Assembly: GCA_934086485.1 (NCBI GenBank)
Contig: CAKOIF010000002.1
Location: 1-64,000 of the forward strand
Reading direction: 5' to 3'
Origin: an uncultured Bacilli bacterium
GTDB lineage: Bacteria; Bacillota_I; Bacilli_A; RF39; UBA660
DNA length: 64,000 bases
Shown here piece by piece: positions 18,416 through 27,755 of this stretch (the first letter of the stretch is position 1; each line of letters starts with the position of its first letter). The position numbers and the translations under genes were made by a program. A model generated the notes under the pieces. That model saw only the letters and a list, made by a program, of their open reading frames with translations, did no database searches and had not been told where the DNA came from.

Positions 18416-19351
18416 ATGAGTAAAATTGTTATTGCTTTAGGAGGAAATGCTTTAGGTAAAACACCAGATGAACAAAAACTTCTTGTTAAAAAAGCTGCGG
18501 ATATAATTGTAAGCATTGCTAAAGATAATGATGTTATTGTGACACATGGAAATGGTCCTCAGGTGGGGATGATTGCTAATGCATTTGAGTATGCTAGTAA
18601 ATTTAATGTTGCTCCTTTTATGCCTTTTGCAGAATGTGGAGCTATGAGTCAGGGATATATTGGTTATCATTTACAAAATGCTATTAATGAAAAATTGAGA
18701 GAAAATAATATTGAAAAGAAATGTGCAACTATCATTACTCAGGTTGAAGTGGATGAAAATGATGAGGCTTTCACTGATCCAACTAAACCTGTAGGAATGT
18801 TTTATACCAAAGAGGAAGCTGATAAACTTGCTTCTTCGAATGGCTATAAATATGTTGAAGATTCTGGAAGAGGTTATAGGAGAGTAGTGCCCTCACCAAA
18901 ACCTGAAAGAATCTTAGAGCAAGAGATAGTAAGTAATCTTGCGGATGACGGAAATATTGTTATTACCGTCGGTGGTGGTGGTATTCCTGTAGTAAAGGAT
19001 GGACTAGGATATAAAGGTGTCGACGCAGTTATTGATAAAGATTTTGCAAGTAGTAAATTAGCAGCAAATATTAAAGCTGATATTTTGTTAATTCTAACAG
19101 CAGTAGATAAGGTGTATATTAATTATAATAAAGATAATCAAATAGCACTTGATTCAACTGATACATTAGAATTACAAAAATACATTGATGAAGGCCATTT
19201 TGCAAAAGGAAGTATGCTTCCAAAAATAAATGCTTGTATGAATTTTCTAAATGAAAACTCAGAAGGCATTGCTATTATTGCTTCATTAAATGAAGGACTT
19301 GAAGCAATTAATGGTGATAAAGGCACAAGAATATTTTATAGGAGGAAATAA
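18416..19351 (+). CDS. arcC: Carbamate kinase
   Basis: 311 residues of the amino-acid kinase fold: IALGGNALGKTPDEQ, THGNGPQVG, VVPSPKPERILE and GGGGIPVV, with DKDFASSKLAANI. Transfers phosphate from carbamoyl phosphate to ADP, giving the ATP yield of arginine fermentation. One nt after arcB. Confidence 0.97.
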   Translation: MSKIVIALGGNALGKTPDEQKLLVKKAADIIVSIAKDNDVIVTHGNGPQVGMIANAFEYASKFNVAPFMPFAECGAMSQGYIGYHLQNAINEKLRENNIEKKCATIITQVEVDENDEAFTDPTKPVGMFYTKEEADKLASSNGYKYVEDSGRGYRRVVPSPKPERILEQEIVSNLADDGNIVITVGGGGIPVVKDGLGYKGVDAVIDKDFASSKLAANIKADILLILTAVDKVYINYNKDNQIALDSTDTLELQKYIDEGHFAKGSMLPKINACMNFLNENSEGIAIIASLNEGLEAINGDKGTRIFYRRK

Positions 19352-19353
19352 AA

Positions 19354-20817
19354 ATGGCAAAAAAAGCTAAAAAGAAAAAATTTACATTATCTTCATTTAC
19401 AATTATAATGTTAATTATTGTTGCAATTGCTATAATTTCATATTTACTTCCACTTGCTACATTTGATGGTGAAAATATTGTCAATGGTAGTGGTGTAGTT
19501 CGTGCTAAATTTTCTGACTTTTTAATGGCTCCAATCAAAGGATTCGAAAATGCTGCTGATGTAGGTGTATTTATTCTTATTTTAGGAGGATTTTTAAATG
19601 TCGTTACTAAAACTGGTGCTCTTGAAACAGGAATAAAAGTTTTAGTAAACAAATTAAAAGGTAAGGAACTAGTATTAATACCAATACTAATGTTTATATT
19701 CTCAGTTGGTGGAACTACTTATGGAATGTTAGAAGAAACAGTTGCATTTTATGGTTTGTTATCATTTACTATGGTAGCAGCGGGAATGGATACTATTGTT
19801 GCATCAGCCACAGTCTTACTTGGTGCTGGTGTAGGTGTACTTGGTTCAACAATAAATCCATTTGCAGTAGGTGCTGCAGTTAGTGCATTACCAGATGGTA
19901 TAAAAGTTAATCAAGGAACTATAATTTTACTTGGATGTATCTTATGGTTAGTTTCTTATATTATTGCAGTTGCATTTGTATTAAAATATGCTGCAAAAGT
20001 GAAAGCCGAAAAAGGAAGTACATTCCTTTCATTACAAGAACAAAAACAAATGGAAAAACATTATGCAAAAGAAGACTTTATTAATCCGGAAGTAAAACTT
20101 ACTACAAGACAAAAACTTATATTAATTATATTTGGCTTAACATTTGTTATTATGATAGCAGGTTTCATTCCATGGGTTGATTTTGGTATTATTCCTGCAG
20201 ATATTGCTGATGCTGGAACACATTTTACAGCATTCTTAACTGGGAATTGTTTTGGTTATTGGTATTTCGAAGATGCAGCAGTGCTATTCTTTGTAATGGC
20301 TATTATAATAGGAATAATTGGTAAATTAAGTGAAAAAGAATTTGTAGATACATTTGTTGATGGAGCCTCTGATATACTAAGTGTTATATTAATCATAGCA
20401 ATTGCAAGGGGTGCTTCAGTATTAATGCAAGTTACATATTTAGATAATTATATTATTTATAATGCGGCAAATGCCCTTAAAAATATGCCTGCAGTTATCT
20501 ACGCACCTATGAACTTTATTTTACATATATTCTTATCAATACTTGTACCATCTTCATCAGGTATTGCAACACTTTCAACTCCAATTATGGGTGGCTTAAC
20601 TCATCAATTAGGATTCTCAGTTGAAACAAATCTTATGATACTTGTTGCTTCTAATGGACTTGTAAATTTAATTACACCTACATGTGGAGCAATAATGGGT
20701 GGTCTTGCTCTTGCTAGAGTTGAGTATTCAACTTGGTTCAAATGGGCATTTAAAATAGTTGCTTGTATAGGTCTTGCTGCAATGGTAATTCTTACAATAG
20801 CAATGTGTGTTTTATAA
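19354..20817 (+). CDS. arcD: YfcC/ArcD-type arginine:ornithine antiporter
   Basis: 487 residues, about 12 membrane helices, family YfcC (C4-dicarboxylate anaerobic carrier-like). Visible: LPLATFDGENIVNGSGV, GGTTYGMLEETVAFYGLL and PSSSGIATLSTPIMGGL. In other Bacillota such proteins close the ADI operon as the arginine/ornithine exchanger; substrate is inferred from operon position. Operon terminator follows directly. Confidence 0.88.
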   Translation: MAKKAKKKKFTLSSFTIIMLIIVAIAIISYLLPLATFDGENIVNGSGVVRAKFSDFLMAPIKGFENAADVGVFILILGGFLNVVTKTGALETGIKVLVNKLKGKELVLIPILMFIFSVGGTTYGMLEETVAFYGLLSFTMVAAGMDTIVASATVLLGAGVGVLGSTINPFAVGAAVSALPDGIKVNQGTIILLGCILWLVSYIIAVAFVLKYAAKVKAEKGSTFLSLQEQKQMEKHYAKEDFINPEVKLTTRQKLILIIFGLTFVIMIAGFIPWVDFGIIPADIADAGTHFTAFLTGNCFGYWYFEDAAVLFFVMAIIIGIIGKLSEKEFVDTFVDGASDILSVILIIAIARGASVLMQVTYLDNYIIYNAANALKNMPAVIYAPMNFILHIFLSILVPSSSGIATLSTPIMGGLTHQLGFSVETNLMILVASNGLVNLITPTCGAIMGGLALARVEYSTWFKWAFKIVACIGLAAMVILTIAMCVL

Positions 20818-20840
20818 ACTAGCGATTGCTAGTTTTTTTT
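20816..20840 (+). terminator. Terminator of the arc operon
   Basis: AAACTAGC-GATT-GCTAGTTT hairpin starting in the arcD stop codon, with eight T. Confidence 0.9.
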
Positions 20841-20882
20841 AATAAAAATATAATAAAAACACTTGTTACCTCATTGTTTTGC

Positions 20883-20911
20883 TTGACAATTTACTACTTT
20901 TACCATATAAT
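20883..20911 (+). promoter_or_regulatory. Consensus promoter of rplM-rpsI
   Basis: TTGACA (20883-20888), 17-nt spacer, TATAAT (20906-20911): perfect sigma-A consensus. The roughly 78-nt untranslated leader before rplM contains GGTACATTT and GAGGCC blocks and may be the autoregulatory L13 leader known in Bacilli; I could not fold it with confidence. Confidence 0.9.
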
Positions 20912-20995
20912 CATAATCGGTACATTTATTTAAGAGGCCTTTTTAATTGTGGGAAGATTAAATTGGTTAATTAAAATGAAGGGAAAGAAAAAATT

Positions 20996-21424
20996 ATGAA
21001 ATCATTTTTACAAACAAAAGAAAATATTGAAAGAAAATGGTATGTAATTGATGCTGAAGGTAAAAATTTAGGTAGAGTTGCTACAAAAGCTGCTCATATC
21101 TTAAGAGGTAAGCATAAAGTTACATATACTCCATATGTTGACTGTGGAGATTATGTTATTATCATTAATGCTAGTAAAGTAAATTTAACTGGTAATAAAT
21201 TAACTGATAAGAAATATTATAATCACTCTGGATATCCAGGAGGATTAAGAGAAAGAACTGCAAAAGTTATGATTGAAAACTATCCAGAAGAAATGATGGA
21301 AAGAGCTGTAAAAGGTATGCTTCCTCATAATAGACTTGGTAGAAAAATGGGTAAAAAACTATTTGTTTATGCTGATGCTGATCATAAACATAGTGCTCAA
21401 AAACCAATCGAAATGGAAATATAA
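20996..21424 (+). CDS. rplM: 50S ribosomal protein L13
   Basis: 142 residues: [36 protein letters not shown] and [19 protein letters not shown]. An early-assembly large-subunit protein. The 5' leader is a likely site of feedback control. Confidence 0.98.
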   Translation: MKSFLQTKENIERKWYVIDAEGKNLGRVATKAAHILRGKHKVTYTPYVDCGDYVIIINASKVNLTGNKLTDKKYYNHSGYPGGLRERTAKVMIENYPEEMMERAVKGMLPHNRLGRKMGKKLFVYADADHKHSAQKPIEMEI

Positions 21425-21436
21425 TAGGAGGAAAAC

Positions 21437-21856
21437 ATGGCAAAAAAACAAACTTGGAATGCTACAGGAAGAAGAAAAAGTAGTGTAGCAAAAGTAACTT
21501 TAGTTGGTGGAACTGGTAATATTACAGTTAATGGTGTAGATGTTCATGACTATATGCCTTATGAAACACTTGTTATGGACTTAACTCAACCACTTGTTTT
21601 AACTGATAATTTAAATAGATTTGATATTAATGTTAAAGTATCAGGTGGTGGATTTTCAGGACAAACTGGTGCAATTCGTTTAGGAATTACTAGAGCACTT
21701 CTTAAATTTGATGAAAATACAGACCAAACTAGAGAAGATAGTTATAGACATATTTTAAAAAATGCTGGATTTATCACAAGAGACTCTCGTGTTAAAGAAA
21801 GAAAGAAATATGGTCTTAAAAAAGCTCGTAGAGCTCCACAATTTAGTAAACGTTAA
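21437..21856 (+). CDS. rpsI: 30S ribosomal protein S9
   Basis: 139 residues with [14 protein letters not shown] and the C-terminal [16 protein letters not shown] tail, which reaches the P-site tRNA. The tail ends SKR as usual. TAGGAGG ribosome binding site; follows rplM by 12 nt. Confidence 0.98.
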   Translation: MAKKQTWNATGRRKSSVAKVTLVGGTGNITVNGVDVHDYMPYETLVMDLTQPLVLTDNLNRFDINVKVSGGGFSGQTGAIRLGITRALLKFDENTDQTREDSYRHILKNAGFITRDSRVKERKKYGLKKARRAPQFSKR

Positions 21857-21868
21857 AAATATTTTCTT

Positions 21869-21889
21869 ACCCCATTTTGGGGTTTTTTT
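21869..21889 (+). terminator. Terminator of rplM-rpsI
   Basis: ACCCCA-TTT-TGGGGT hairpin followed by seven T. Confidence 0.93.
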
Positions 21890-21948
21890 ATGTTTGCATA
21901 TAGACAATATCAAATATATTTAGTATTATCTTGTGTAGAGGTGACAAC

Positions 21949-22635
21949 ATGAGATTATACGTATATTTAGATGAAAGCGGTTCAATTCATAAAAATAGTA
22001 ATACAAAGTATTTTGCTGTCGGTGGATATTTTACTTTTGAAAAATATAGACTTAAAATAACATCATTATATAAAAAAATTAATAAGCTTGTAAAAGACGA
22101 AAGAAAAATTAAAATAGATAAAGAAATAAAATCTTATGGCTATTTAACAAAAGAAAAGCAATTAATATTTTCAAGTATGGAAAAAATTCCAGGTTTTTAT
22201 GGCTTTTCAAAAGTATTTGATAAAGAAAAGATGCAAAAAGGTATTGTAGATTCAAATATATTTTATAATTATGCTGTAAAACTAATATTTTCTGATATTA
22301 TTTTTCCACTTCTTAAAAACTATACTGATGATGAAATTGAAATTAAGTTACTTTGTGATAATCGTAACGTAAGAGTCGGAGACTTAAAAAATTTAGAGAA
22401 TTATTTAAATACAGAATTTTGTTTAAATAATTGTATTTTTAATGTTTCTTATTATGACTCTAAAACTAACTTTGGTATTCAACTTGCTGATTTAATAGTT
22501 AATACTTTTTATAACTATTATGCGAACTTTAATAGAGTTTCTACAGTTATTAAAGGACTTAACAAAAGTAAATATAGAGTAAGTTTATTCCCCGGAAGAA
22601 AAGTATTTGGTAGAATTAAGAAAATTGATGATTGA
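21949..22635 (+). CDS. DUF3800 family protein (RNase H-like fold)
   Basis: 228 residues: YLDESGSIHKNSNTKYFAVGG at the start, a central CDNRNVR and GIQLADLIVNTFYNYY near the C terminus. These are the conserved acidic-residue segments of DUF3800, predicted to adopt an RNase H/retroviral integrase-like fold and often found among defence or mobile genes; the biochemical role is unknown. ATG 21949 follows AGAGGTGAC. Its stop sits within the -35 box of the following RNA gene. Confidence 0.82.
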   Translation: MRLYVYLDESGSIHKNSNTKYFAVGGYFTFEKYRLKITSLYKKINKLVKDERKIKIDKEIKSYGYLTKEKQLIFSSMEKIPGFYGFSKVFDKEKMQKGIVDSNIFYNYAVKLIFSDIIFPLLKNYTDDEIEIKLLCDNRNVRVGDLKNLENYLNTEFCLNNCIFNVSYYDSKTNFGIQLADLIVNTFYNYYANFNRVSTVIKGLNKSKYRVSLFPGRKVFGRIKKIDD

Positions 22636-22661
22636 CAGAAAAAATAATATTATGGTAATAT
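22632..22661 (+). promoter_or_regulatory. Strong promoter of a short RNA gene
   Basis: TTGACA (22632-22637), 18-nt spacer, extended -10 TGG-TAATAT (22653-22661). The best non-ribosomal promoter in this region; it overlaps the last codons of the DUF3800 gene and points into a 65-nt transcript without an ORF. Confidence 0.82.
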
Positions 22662-22667
22662 ATCTTT

Positions 22668-22732
22668 AAGACCTAGGGCTCGCAGCTCAATGCTAAGCGT
22701 ATAGTAAGTACGTTGCACCTTAGGCATTTTTT
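22668..22732 (+). ncRNA. Unidentified short structured RNA
   Basis: Starts about 7 nt after the -10 box. CCTAGGG (22672-22678) pairs with CCTTAGG (22718-22724), enclosing a CGTA-loop-TACG hairpin, and six T follow at 22727-22732, so the outer stem may double as terminator. No ORF. It lacks the SRP GGAA tetraloop motif and does not match any riboswitch I know by eye. It could be an independent sRNA or an attenuated leader of the amidase gene 80 nt downstream. Confidence 0.65.
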
Positions 22733-22812
22733 GTGGAATAAATACAATATTATACTTTTTGAAAATTATAAATTTTTTAGTTTAAAATAATGAATAAAAC
22801 ATATAATTTTAT

Positions 22813-23463
22813 ATGAAAAAATATATTCATTATTCATTAATAGTTTTTATAATATCTATTATCCTTTTATCTTCGGTTTTTGGTAAGGATAACCTTTTTT
22901 TAGTAGGAAGAATTATCGTAATTGACCCAGGTCATGGATTTTTAGATCCTGGTACTTCATACGAAAATATATATGAAAAAGATATTAATTTAAATATAAG
23001 TCTTTATTTAAAAGAAAAGCTAGAAAGTTACGGTGCTACTGTTTATATGACAAGGGATGGAGATTATGACTTATCAACTCCAAATGCAATATATCGTAAG
23101 AAAAGTGATTTTGATAATCGAATTAACTTAATAAATAATTCTAAAGCAGATATTTATTTAAGTATTCATTTAAATTATTTAGGGGACTTTAAATACTATG
23201 GACCGCAGGTGTTTTATAATGGTAAAAATATTTATTTTGCAAATATTATGCAAGATGTTTTAAATAAGGGTTTAAATAGTAATCGTAAGATTAAAACTAT
23301 TCCAAAAGACACATATATGTATCCAAAATTAAAGGTAAATGGCTTATTAATAGAATGTGGATTTTTATCAAATTATGAAGAAAGACAAAAACTTATTACT
23401 ATTGAATATCAAAAAAAGGTTGCAGATTTAATTTCTAAAGGCGTAGTTAAATATTTTTCCTAA
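22813..23463 (+). CDS. cwlD: N-acetylmuramoyl-L-alanine amidase, CwlD-like
   Basis: 216 residues: N-terminal membrane/signal helix (5-25) then an Amidase_3 domain with IDPGHG (zinc His), the Glu of YEKDINLNISLYLKEKL, LSIHLN (second zinc His) and LLIECGFLSN (catalytic Glu). Size and exported single-domain build match CwlD, which removes peptides to make muramic-delta-lactam in spore cortex; a vegetative amidase cannot be excluded. No strong ribosome binding site precedes the ATG. Confidence 0.78.
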   Translation: MKKYIHYSLIVFIISIILLSSVFGKDNLFLVGRIIVIDPGHGFLDPGTSYENIYEKDINLNISLYLKEKLESYGATVYMTRDGDYDLSTPNAIYRKKSDFDNRINLINNSKADIYLSIHLNYLGDFKYYGPQVFYNGKNIYFANIMQDVLNKGLNSNRKIKTIPKDTYMYPKLKVNGLLIECGFLSNYEERQKLITIEYQKKVADLISKGVVKYFS

Positions 23464-23536
23464 TTTATTTTTCCAAAATAGATGGTAAAAATACTATTAT
23501 GTGATATAATTAATTATATAGTAAAAAGGTGATATA

Positions 23537-24466
23537 GTGGAGAAAACATTTAAAACATTAGATGAACAGATAAATATTTTAATTGATAAAGGTCTTACGA
23601 TAAATGATGTTGAAAAGGCCAAATCAATACTTCTTAGAGAAAATTATTTCTTTGTAACAGGGTATAGATTTTTATTTGTTAAGTCTTATACTGATCGAAA
23701 ATTTAATAAAGGTACCACTTTTGAGGAACTATATGCAATGTTTATTTTTGATAGACAACTTAGAAATATATTATTTAAGAATATATTAGTTTTTGAAAAT
23801 AACTTAAAAAGTATAATGGCTTATGTTATGAGTAAAAACCATGGTTATAAAGAAAAAAATTATTTGAATAAAAATAACTTTGTTCATGATAATACTAAAA
23901 CTAGACAAATAAATGATTTAATACATAAAATGAAAAGGCAAATTAGTATAAACGGTAAACAGCATTCCGCAACTAGTCATTTCATTGATAATTATGGCTA
24001 TATACCTCTTTGGGTTGTTGTAAAGGTATTGTCATTTGGAATAGTCGGAGAACTTTATACTGTGCTTCAAAATGAGGATAAAAGAGAAATTGCGGACATA
24101 TTTAACATAGATATAGATAGTTTCCAAAGTTATTTACCAATACTTGCTAATTATCGAAATTTATGCGCTCATGAAGATATTTGTTATAATAATAAAACAC
24201 AAATTGTCATTAACAATACAATATATCATAAGCTTTTAAATATTCCTAAAATGGATGGAGAATATATATATGGTAAGAATGATTTATTTGCTTTAATTAT
24301 TATTTTAAAAAGAATATTAAATGCTGATGATTTTAATTTATTTATAAAAGAAATTGATTATGAATTAGATATTTTATCTGGAAAACTTCATTCAATTGAT
24401 ATTGATAAAGTTTTGGATTCAATGGGTTTTCCAATAAATTACAAAGAGATTGAGAGGATGGATTAA
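23537..24466 (+). CDS. Abi family protein (Abi_2, HEPN-type)
   Basis: 309 residues. TLDEQINILIDKGL start, LLRENYFFVTGYRF and FDRQLRNILFKNILVFE match AbiD/AbiF-type abortive-infection proteins; ANYRNLCAH contains the R-x4-H motif of HEPN ribonucleases. Members act in phage defence, probably by RNA cleavage on infection. Starts at GTG 23537 with AAAAAGGTGAT upstream. It lies in a chromosomal gene string, only 2 nt before htrA. Confidence 0.87.
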   Translation: MEKTFKTLDEQINILIDKGLTINDVEKAKSILLRENYFFVTGYRFLFVKSYTDRKFNKGTTFEELYAMFIFDRQLRNILFKNILVFENNLKSIMAYVMSKNHGYKEKNYLNKNNFVHDNTKTRQINDLIHKMKRQISINGKQHSATSHFIDNYGYIPLWVVVKVLSFGIVGELYTVLQNEDKREIADIFNIDIDSFQSYLPILANYRNLCAHEDICYNNKTQIVINNTIYHKLLNIPKMDGEYIYGKNDLFALIIILKRILNADDFNLFIKEIDYELDILSGKLHSIDIDKVLDSMGFPINYKEIERMD

Positions 24467-24468
24467 TT

Positions 24469-25566
24469 ATGATAAGAAAAGAAAAAGGTAATAAAATAGT
24501 ATATATAGTAGTGTTTTTTCTAGGATGTTTACTTATGTATGGAGTTATTTATAAATATCCAGCCATACTTCATACAAATTTAACTAAAGTTGAAAAAAAT
24601 GTGACAATTACAGATAATGGAATAGCTGAAGCAGTAGAAAAAGTGTATGATGCAGTCGTTGTTGTGGCAACATATGCAGATGAAAAAATGATTTCAAGTG
24701 GAACTGGATTTGTTTATAAAGTAAATAATAATGATGCCTACATTTTAACAAATAATCATGTTATCGAAGGTGGTAACTCTGTTAATGTTACTTTTACTAA
24801 TGGTAATGTAATTAATACAGAAATAATTGGTGCAGATGCTTTATCTGATATTGCTGTTTTAAAAGTAAAAAAATCAGATATTATATCTGTTGCTGAAATT
24901 GGTAAAAGTGAGGATCTAAGAGTTGGTGATACATCTTTTGCTGTAGGTGCTCCACTTGATAGTATTTATTCTTGGACAGTTACAAGAGGTATTATTTCTG
25001 GAAAAGATAGAATGGTTGAAGTAAAACTTAATAATAATGGTGATTATGTTATGAAAGTATTACAAACAGATGCCGCAATTAATTCAGGTAATAGTGGTGG
25101 ACCACTTTGTAATGCAAATGGACAAGTTGTTGGAATTACTTCATTAAAATTAGTAGCAGAATCTGTTGAAGGTATGGGCTTTGCTATTCCAATTGAAGTT
25201 GCATTAAGTTATGCTGAAAAACTTGAAAATAAAGAAAAGATAACTCAACCTTATTTAGGTGTATCAATGGTTAATGTTACAGATGCTTATTATTACCCTG
25301 AATATTCATCACTTTTAAAGGAATATAAAATCACAAAGGGTGTAATTATTGTATCTACTGAAAAAGGGTCTCCAGCGGCTAAAGCAGGACTTGCAAGTGA
25401 TGATATTATAATAAAGATTAATGATGATGAAGTAACAAGTGTTGCATATTTAAGATATTATTTGTATAATTATGGTGTAGGTGATAAAGTTGAAATCACT
25501 TATATTAGAAAAGGTAAAACTCTTAAAACCACTGTTACTTTAGGATCTAATTCAAAAACTTATTAG
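24469..25566 (+). CDS. htrA: HtrA/DegP-type serine protease with PDZ domain
   Basis: 365 residues: N-terminal membrane helix (about 10-30), trypsin-like domain with catalytic triad His97 (TNNHVIEGG), Asp127 (LSDIAVLK) and Ser209 (GNSGGP), and a C-terminal PDZ domain (about 255-360). Surface quality-control protease. Two nt after the Abi gene; terminator follows. Confidence 0.96.
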   Translation: MIRKEKGNKIVYIVVFFLGCLLMYGVIYKYPAILHTNLTKVEKNVTITDNGIAEAVEKVYDAVVVVATYADEKMISSGTGFVYKVNNNDAYILTNNHVIEGGNSVNVTFTNGNVINTEIIGADALSDIAVLKVKKSDIISVAEIGKSEDLRVGDTSFAVGAPLDSIYSWTVTRGIISGKDRMVEVKLNNNGDYVMKVLQTDAAINSGNSGGPLCNANGQVVGITSLKLVAESVEGMGFAIPIEVALSYAEKLENKEKITQPYLGVSMVNVTDAYYYPEYSSLLKEYKITKGVIIVSTEKGSPAAKAGLASDDIIIKINDDEVTSVAYLRYYLYNYGVGDKVEITYIRKGKTLKTTVTLGSNSKTY

Positions 25567-25590
25567 AAACTAGTAATAGTTTCTTTTTCT
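25565..25590 (+). terminator. Terminator after htrA
   Basis: AGAAACTA-GTAA-TAGTTTCT hairpin overlapping the stop codon, followed by TTTTCTT. Confidence 0.85.
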
Positions 25591-25606
25591 TATTTATGGA
25601 GGTAAA

Positions 25607-26236
25607 ATGAAAGATATAAAAATAAAAAGAATATGTGCTTATGTAATTGATATATTTATTGTATTAATACTTGTTACATTATTAAGTCAAATAAATGTAT
25701 TAAATCCATATAAAAAGAAATATGATAAAGCATATGAAAAATATACTGAGTTTTATGAAGAAAATTTTTCTGAAAACACAACTATAGATTATGATACATT
25801 AAAATCACCAGAATATTTAGAAATTATGCATGATTTATCTTATTACTCAATAAGTTATTCTATAATTGAAATAGTTGTTACAATTTTATATTTTACTTTA
25901 TTTCCTTTGCTGTTTGATGGACAAACAATTGGTAAAAAAATATGTAAAATTAAACTTACAAGTGATAAAGGAAAAGTAACTTTTGGGTCACTTCTTATAA
26001 GAGTATTATTCTATCCTATATTTACAAATATAATTTTATACACAACACTATCAAATATATTAACATTATTATGTGTTATATTATTTAAAGGCAAAGTATA
26101 TTTTTATAGTAATTTAATTATTTCTATAATAGCAACAATTTATTCTTATATTGATATATTATTTATGATTAATAAGGATGTTTCAATTCACGAAAAATTA
26201 TCTCACACTAAAGTTGAATTTATAAAAGGAGTTTAA
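25607..26236 (+). CDS. RDD family membrane protein
   Basis: 209 residues: KRICAYVIDIFIVLILVTLL (R and D of the RDD signature), DGQTIGKKICKIKLT after the second helix, four predicted helices in all. RDD proteins include a few ion antiporters but are mostly uncharacterised. Two nt upstream of the PH-domain gene. Confidence 0.85.
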   Translation: MKDIKIKRICAYVIDIFIVLILVTLLSQINVLNPYKKKYDKAYEKYTEFYEENFSENTTIDYDTLKSPEYLEIMHDLSYYSISYSIIEIVVTILYFTLFPLLFDGQTIGKKICKIKLTSDKGKVTFGSLLIRVLFYPIFTNIILYTTLSNILTLLCVILFKGKVYFYSNLIISIIATIYSYIDILFMINKDVSIHEKLSHTKVEFIKGV

Positions 26237-26237
26237 A

Positions 26238-26675
26238 ATGAATAATGTTTATGAAAAAGTATTAGAATTTAAAAACAAGTTTCCTGGTACAGTTGCCTGG
26301 AGATTAAAAAATCATTGTGAAGTTATCGAAGGATATATTAACCCAGATGAATATGTTCTATACGCTTTTTGCGGTCAAAAAAATGAAAAATGGTATGATT
26401 TATTCACTTCATGCGTAATTGTATTAACTAACAAAAGACTTTTAATAGGGCAAAAAAGAGTTGTTTTTGGAAGCATATATACACAAATTACTCCAGATTT
26501 ATATAATGACATGAGAATATATAAAGGTTTACTTTTTGGAAAAATAACAATTGATACTGTAAAAGAGGTTGTAACAATATCTAATTTATCTAAAAGTTCT
26601 TTAGATGATATTGAAACAAATATATCTCAGTTTATGATGAAAGAAAAACTAAAATATAAAGATAGAGCTGTATGA
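26238..26675 (+). CDS. Bacterial PH-domain (YokE-like) protein
   Basis: 145 residues, no signal or membrane helix. The core CVIVLTNKRLLIGQKRVVFGS, YNDMRIYKGLLFGKITIDTVKE and a C-terminal helix match bacterial PH domains of the YokE/bPH type. Likely a peripheral protein working with the neighbouring RDD protein; role unknown. Overlaps the next gene by 4 nt. Confidence 0.65.
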   Translation: MNNVYEKVLEFKNKFPGTVAWRLKNHCEVIEGYINPDEYVLYAFCGQKNEKWYDLFTSCVIVLTNKRLLIGQKRVVFGSIYTQITPDLYNDMRIYKGLLFGKITIDTVKEVVTISNLSKSSLDDIETNISQFMMKEKLKYKDRAV

Positions 26676-27712
26676 AAAAGTTAAGATTACTAATTTTTTC
26701 TTTTTTATTAATTTTTCTTTCTTTTACAATATTTTATTTTATTCCAAAAAGTTATGAACTTAAATATACTGTAAAAGGTTATAATATTATTCAAACATTT
26801 AATAATAAGAAAAAACTTTATATATTTAAAATTAAAAAAGATAATGTAGAGTATTTATATGCTGTTAAAGATAAATATTATCAAAATCATAAACAGATTA
26901 AAAATATTAAACAAAAAGATAACATAATCAATGTAACAAATAATAATTTAAAAAGTTTTTATATTAATAAAGAAAATAATAGTTATTATACATCATATTA
27001 TATTACTATTCCTGAGGATAAAAAGAAATATACCTTTGACAATATTGATGTATATAATATAAATGCTAACTTTTATATATGGAATTATTCACAATTTATC
27101 AACATTAATACTAAAACTAAAAAGAAAATTAAACTATTTGATAATGATATTTATAATATAGATTTATGTACTACTTTTAAAGATTATCTTTTAATAGCGG
27201 ATTATAATAGTAAGTATAAATTTAATAAGTTTTATTTAATAAATACTAAAAATAACAAGGTAAAAGATGTTACATTAGACAAAGAAGTTTACTTTAATAG
27301 TTATTTTTTAGGTACTTATAAAAAATATATCTACCTATATGATATGCAAAGTAAAATAGAATATAAAATTAATCCTATGAAAAATACTATTTATAAGAAT
27401 AGATATGAAATTTTAAACAATAATAAGTTTGAAAAAATAAGTATTAACAAACTTAATAAAGGTAATGTTTCATTTAAAAACGATAAAGATTTTTATTATG
27501 AATTAAATGATAATAAACTTATTTATGTAACACCAATTAATAGAATAAATATTACTTCTTTAGAGGTATCAAATATAATTTATTCAAATGATAACGAATG
27601 TTATTTTATAAGTAATGATACGCTTTATTATGTAAATAATGATAAATTTATTAAATTAATGACCTATAGTGAATGGAAATTTAATAATGACTATATTTAT
27701 ATTTTTAAATAA
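26672..27712 (+). CDS. Membrane-anchored protein of unknown function
   Basis: 346 residues: one N-terminal helix (4-24), then an extracellular Lys/Asn/Tyr-rich region of repeated short beta-strand blocks (for example YLYDMQSKIEYKINP), possibly a beta-propeller-like sensor. I do not recognise the family. Translationally coupled to the PH-domain gene. Confidence 0.8.
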   Translation: MKKLRLLIFSFLLIFLSFTIFYFIPKSYELKYTVKGYNIIQTFNNKKKLYIFKIKKDNVEYLYAVKDKYYQNHKQIKNIKQKDNIINVTNNNLKSFYINKENNSYYTSYYITIPEDKKKYTFDNIDVYNINANFYIWNYSQFININTKTKKKIKLFDNDIYNIDLCTTFKDYLLIADYNSKYKFNKFYLINTKNNKVKDVTLDKEVYFNSYFLGTYKKYIYLYDMQSKIEYKINPMKNTIYKNRYEILNNNKFEKISINKLNKGNVSFKNDKDFYYELNDNKLIYVTPINRINITSLEVSNIIYSNDNECYFISNDTLYYVNNDKFIKLMTYSEWKFNNDYIYIFK

Positions 27713-27755
27713 CACTTTTTAAAATAAAACATATTTTACTATAGGGGTTGATAAA

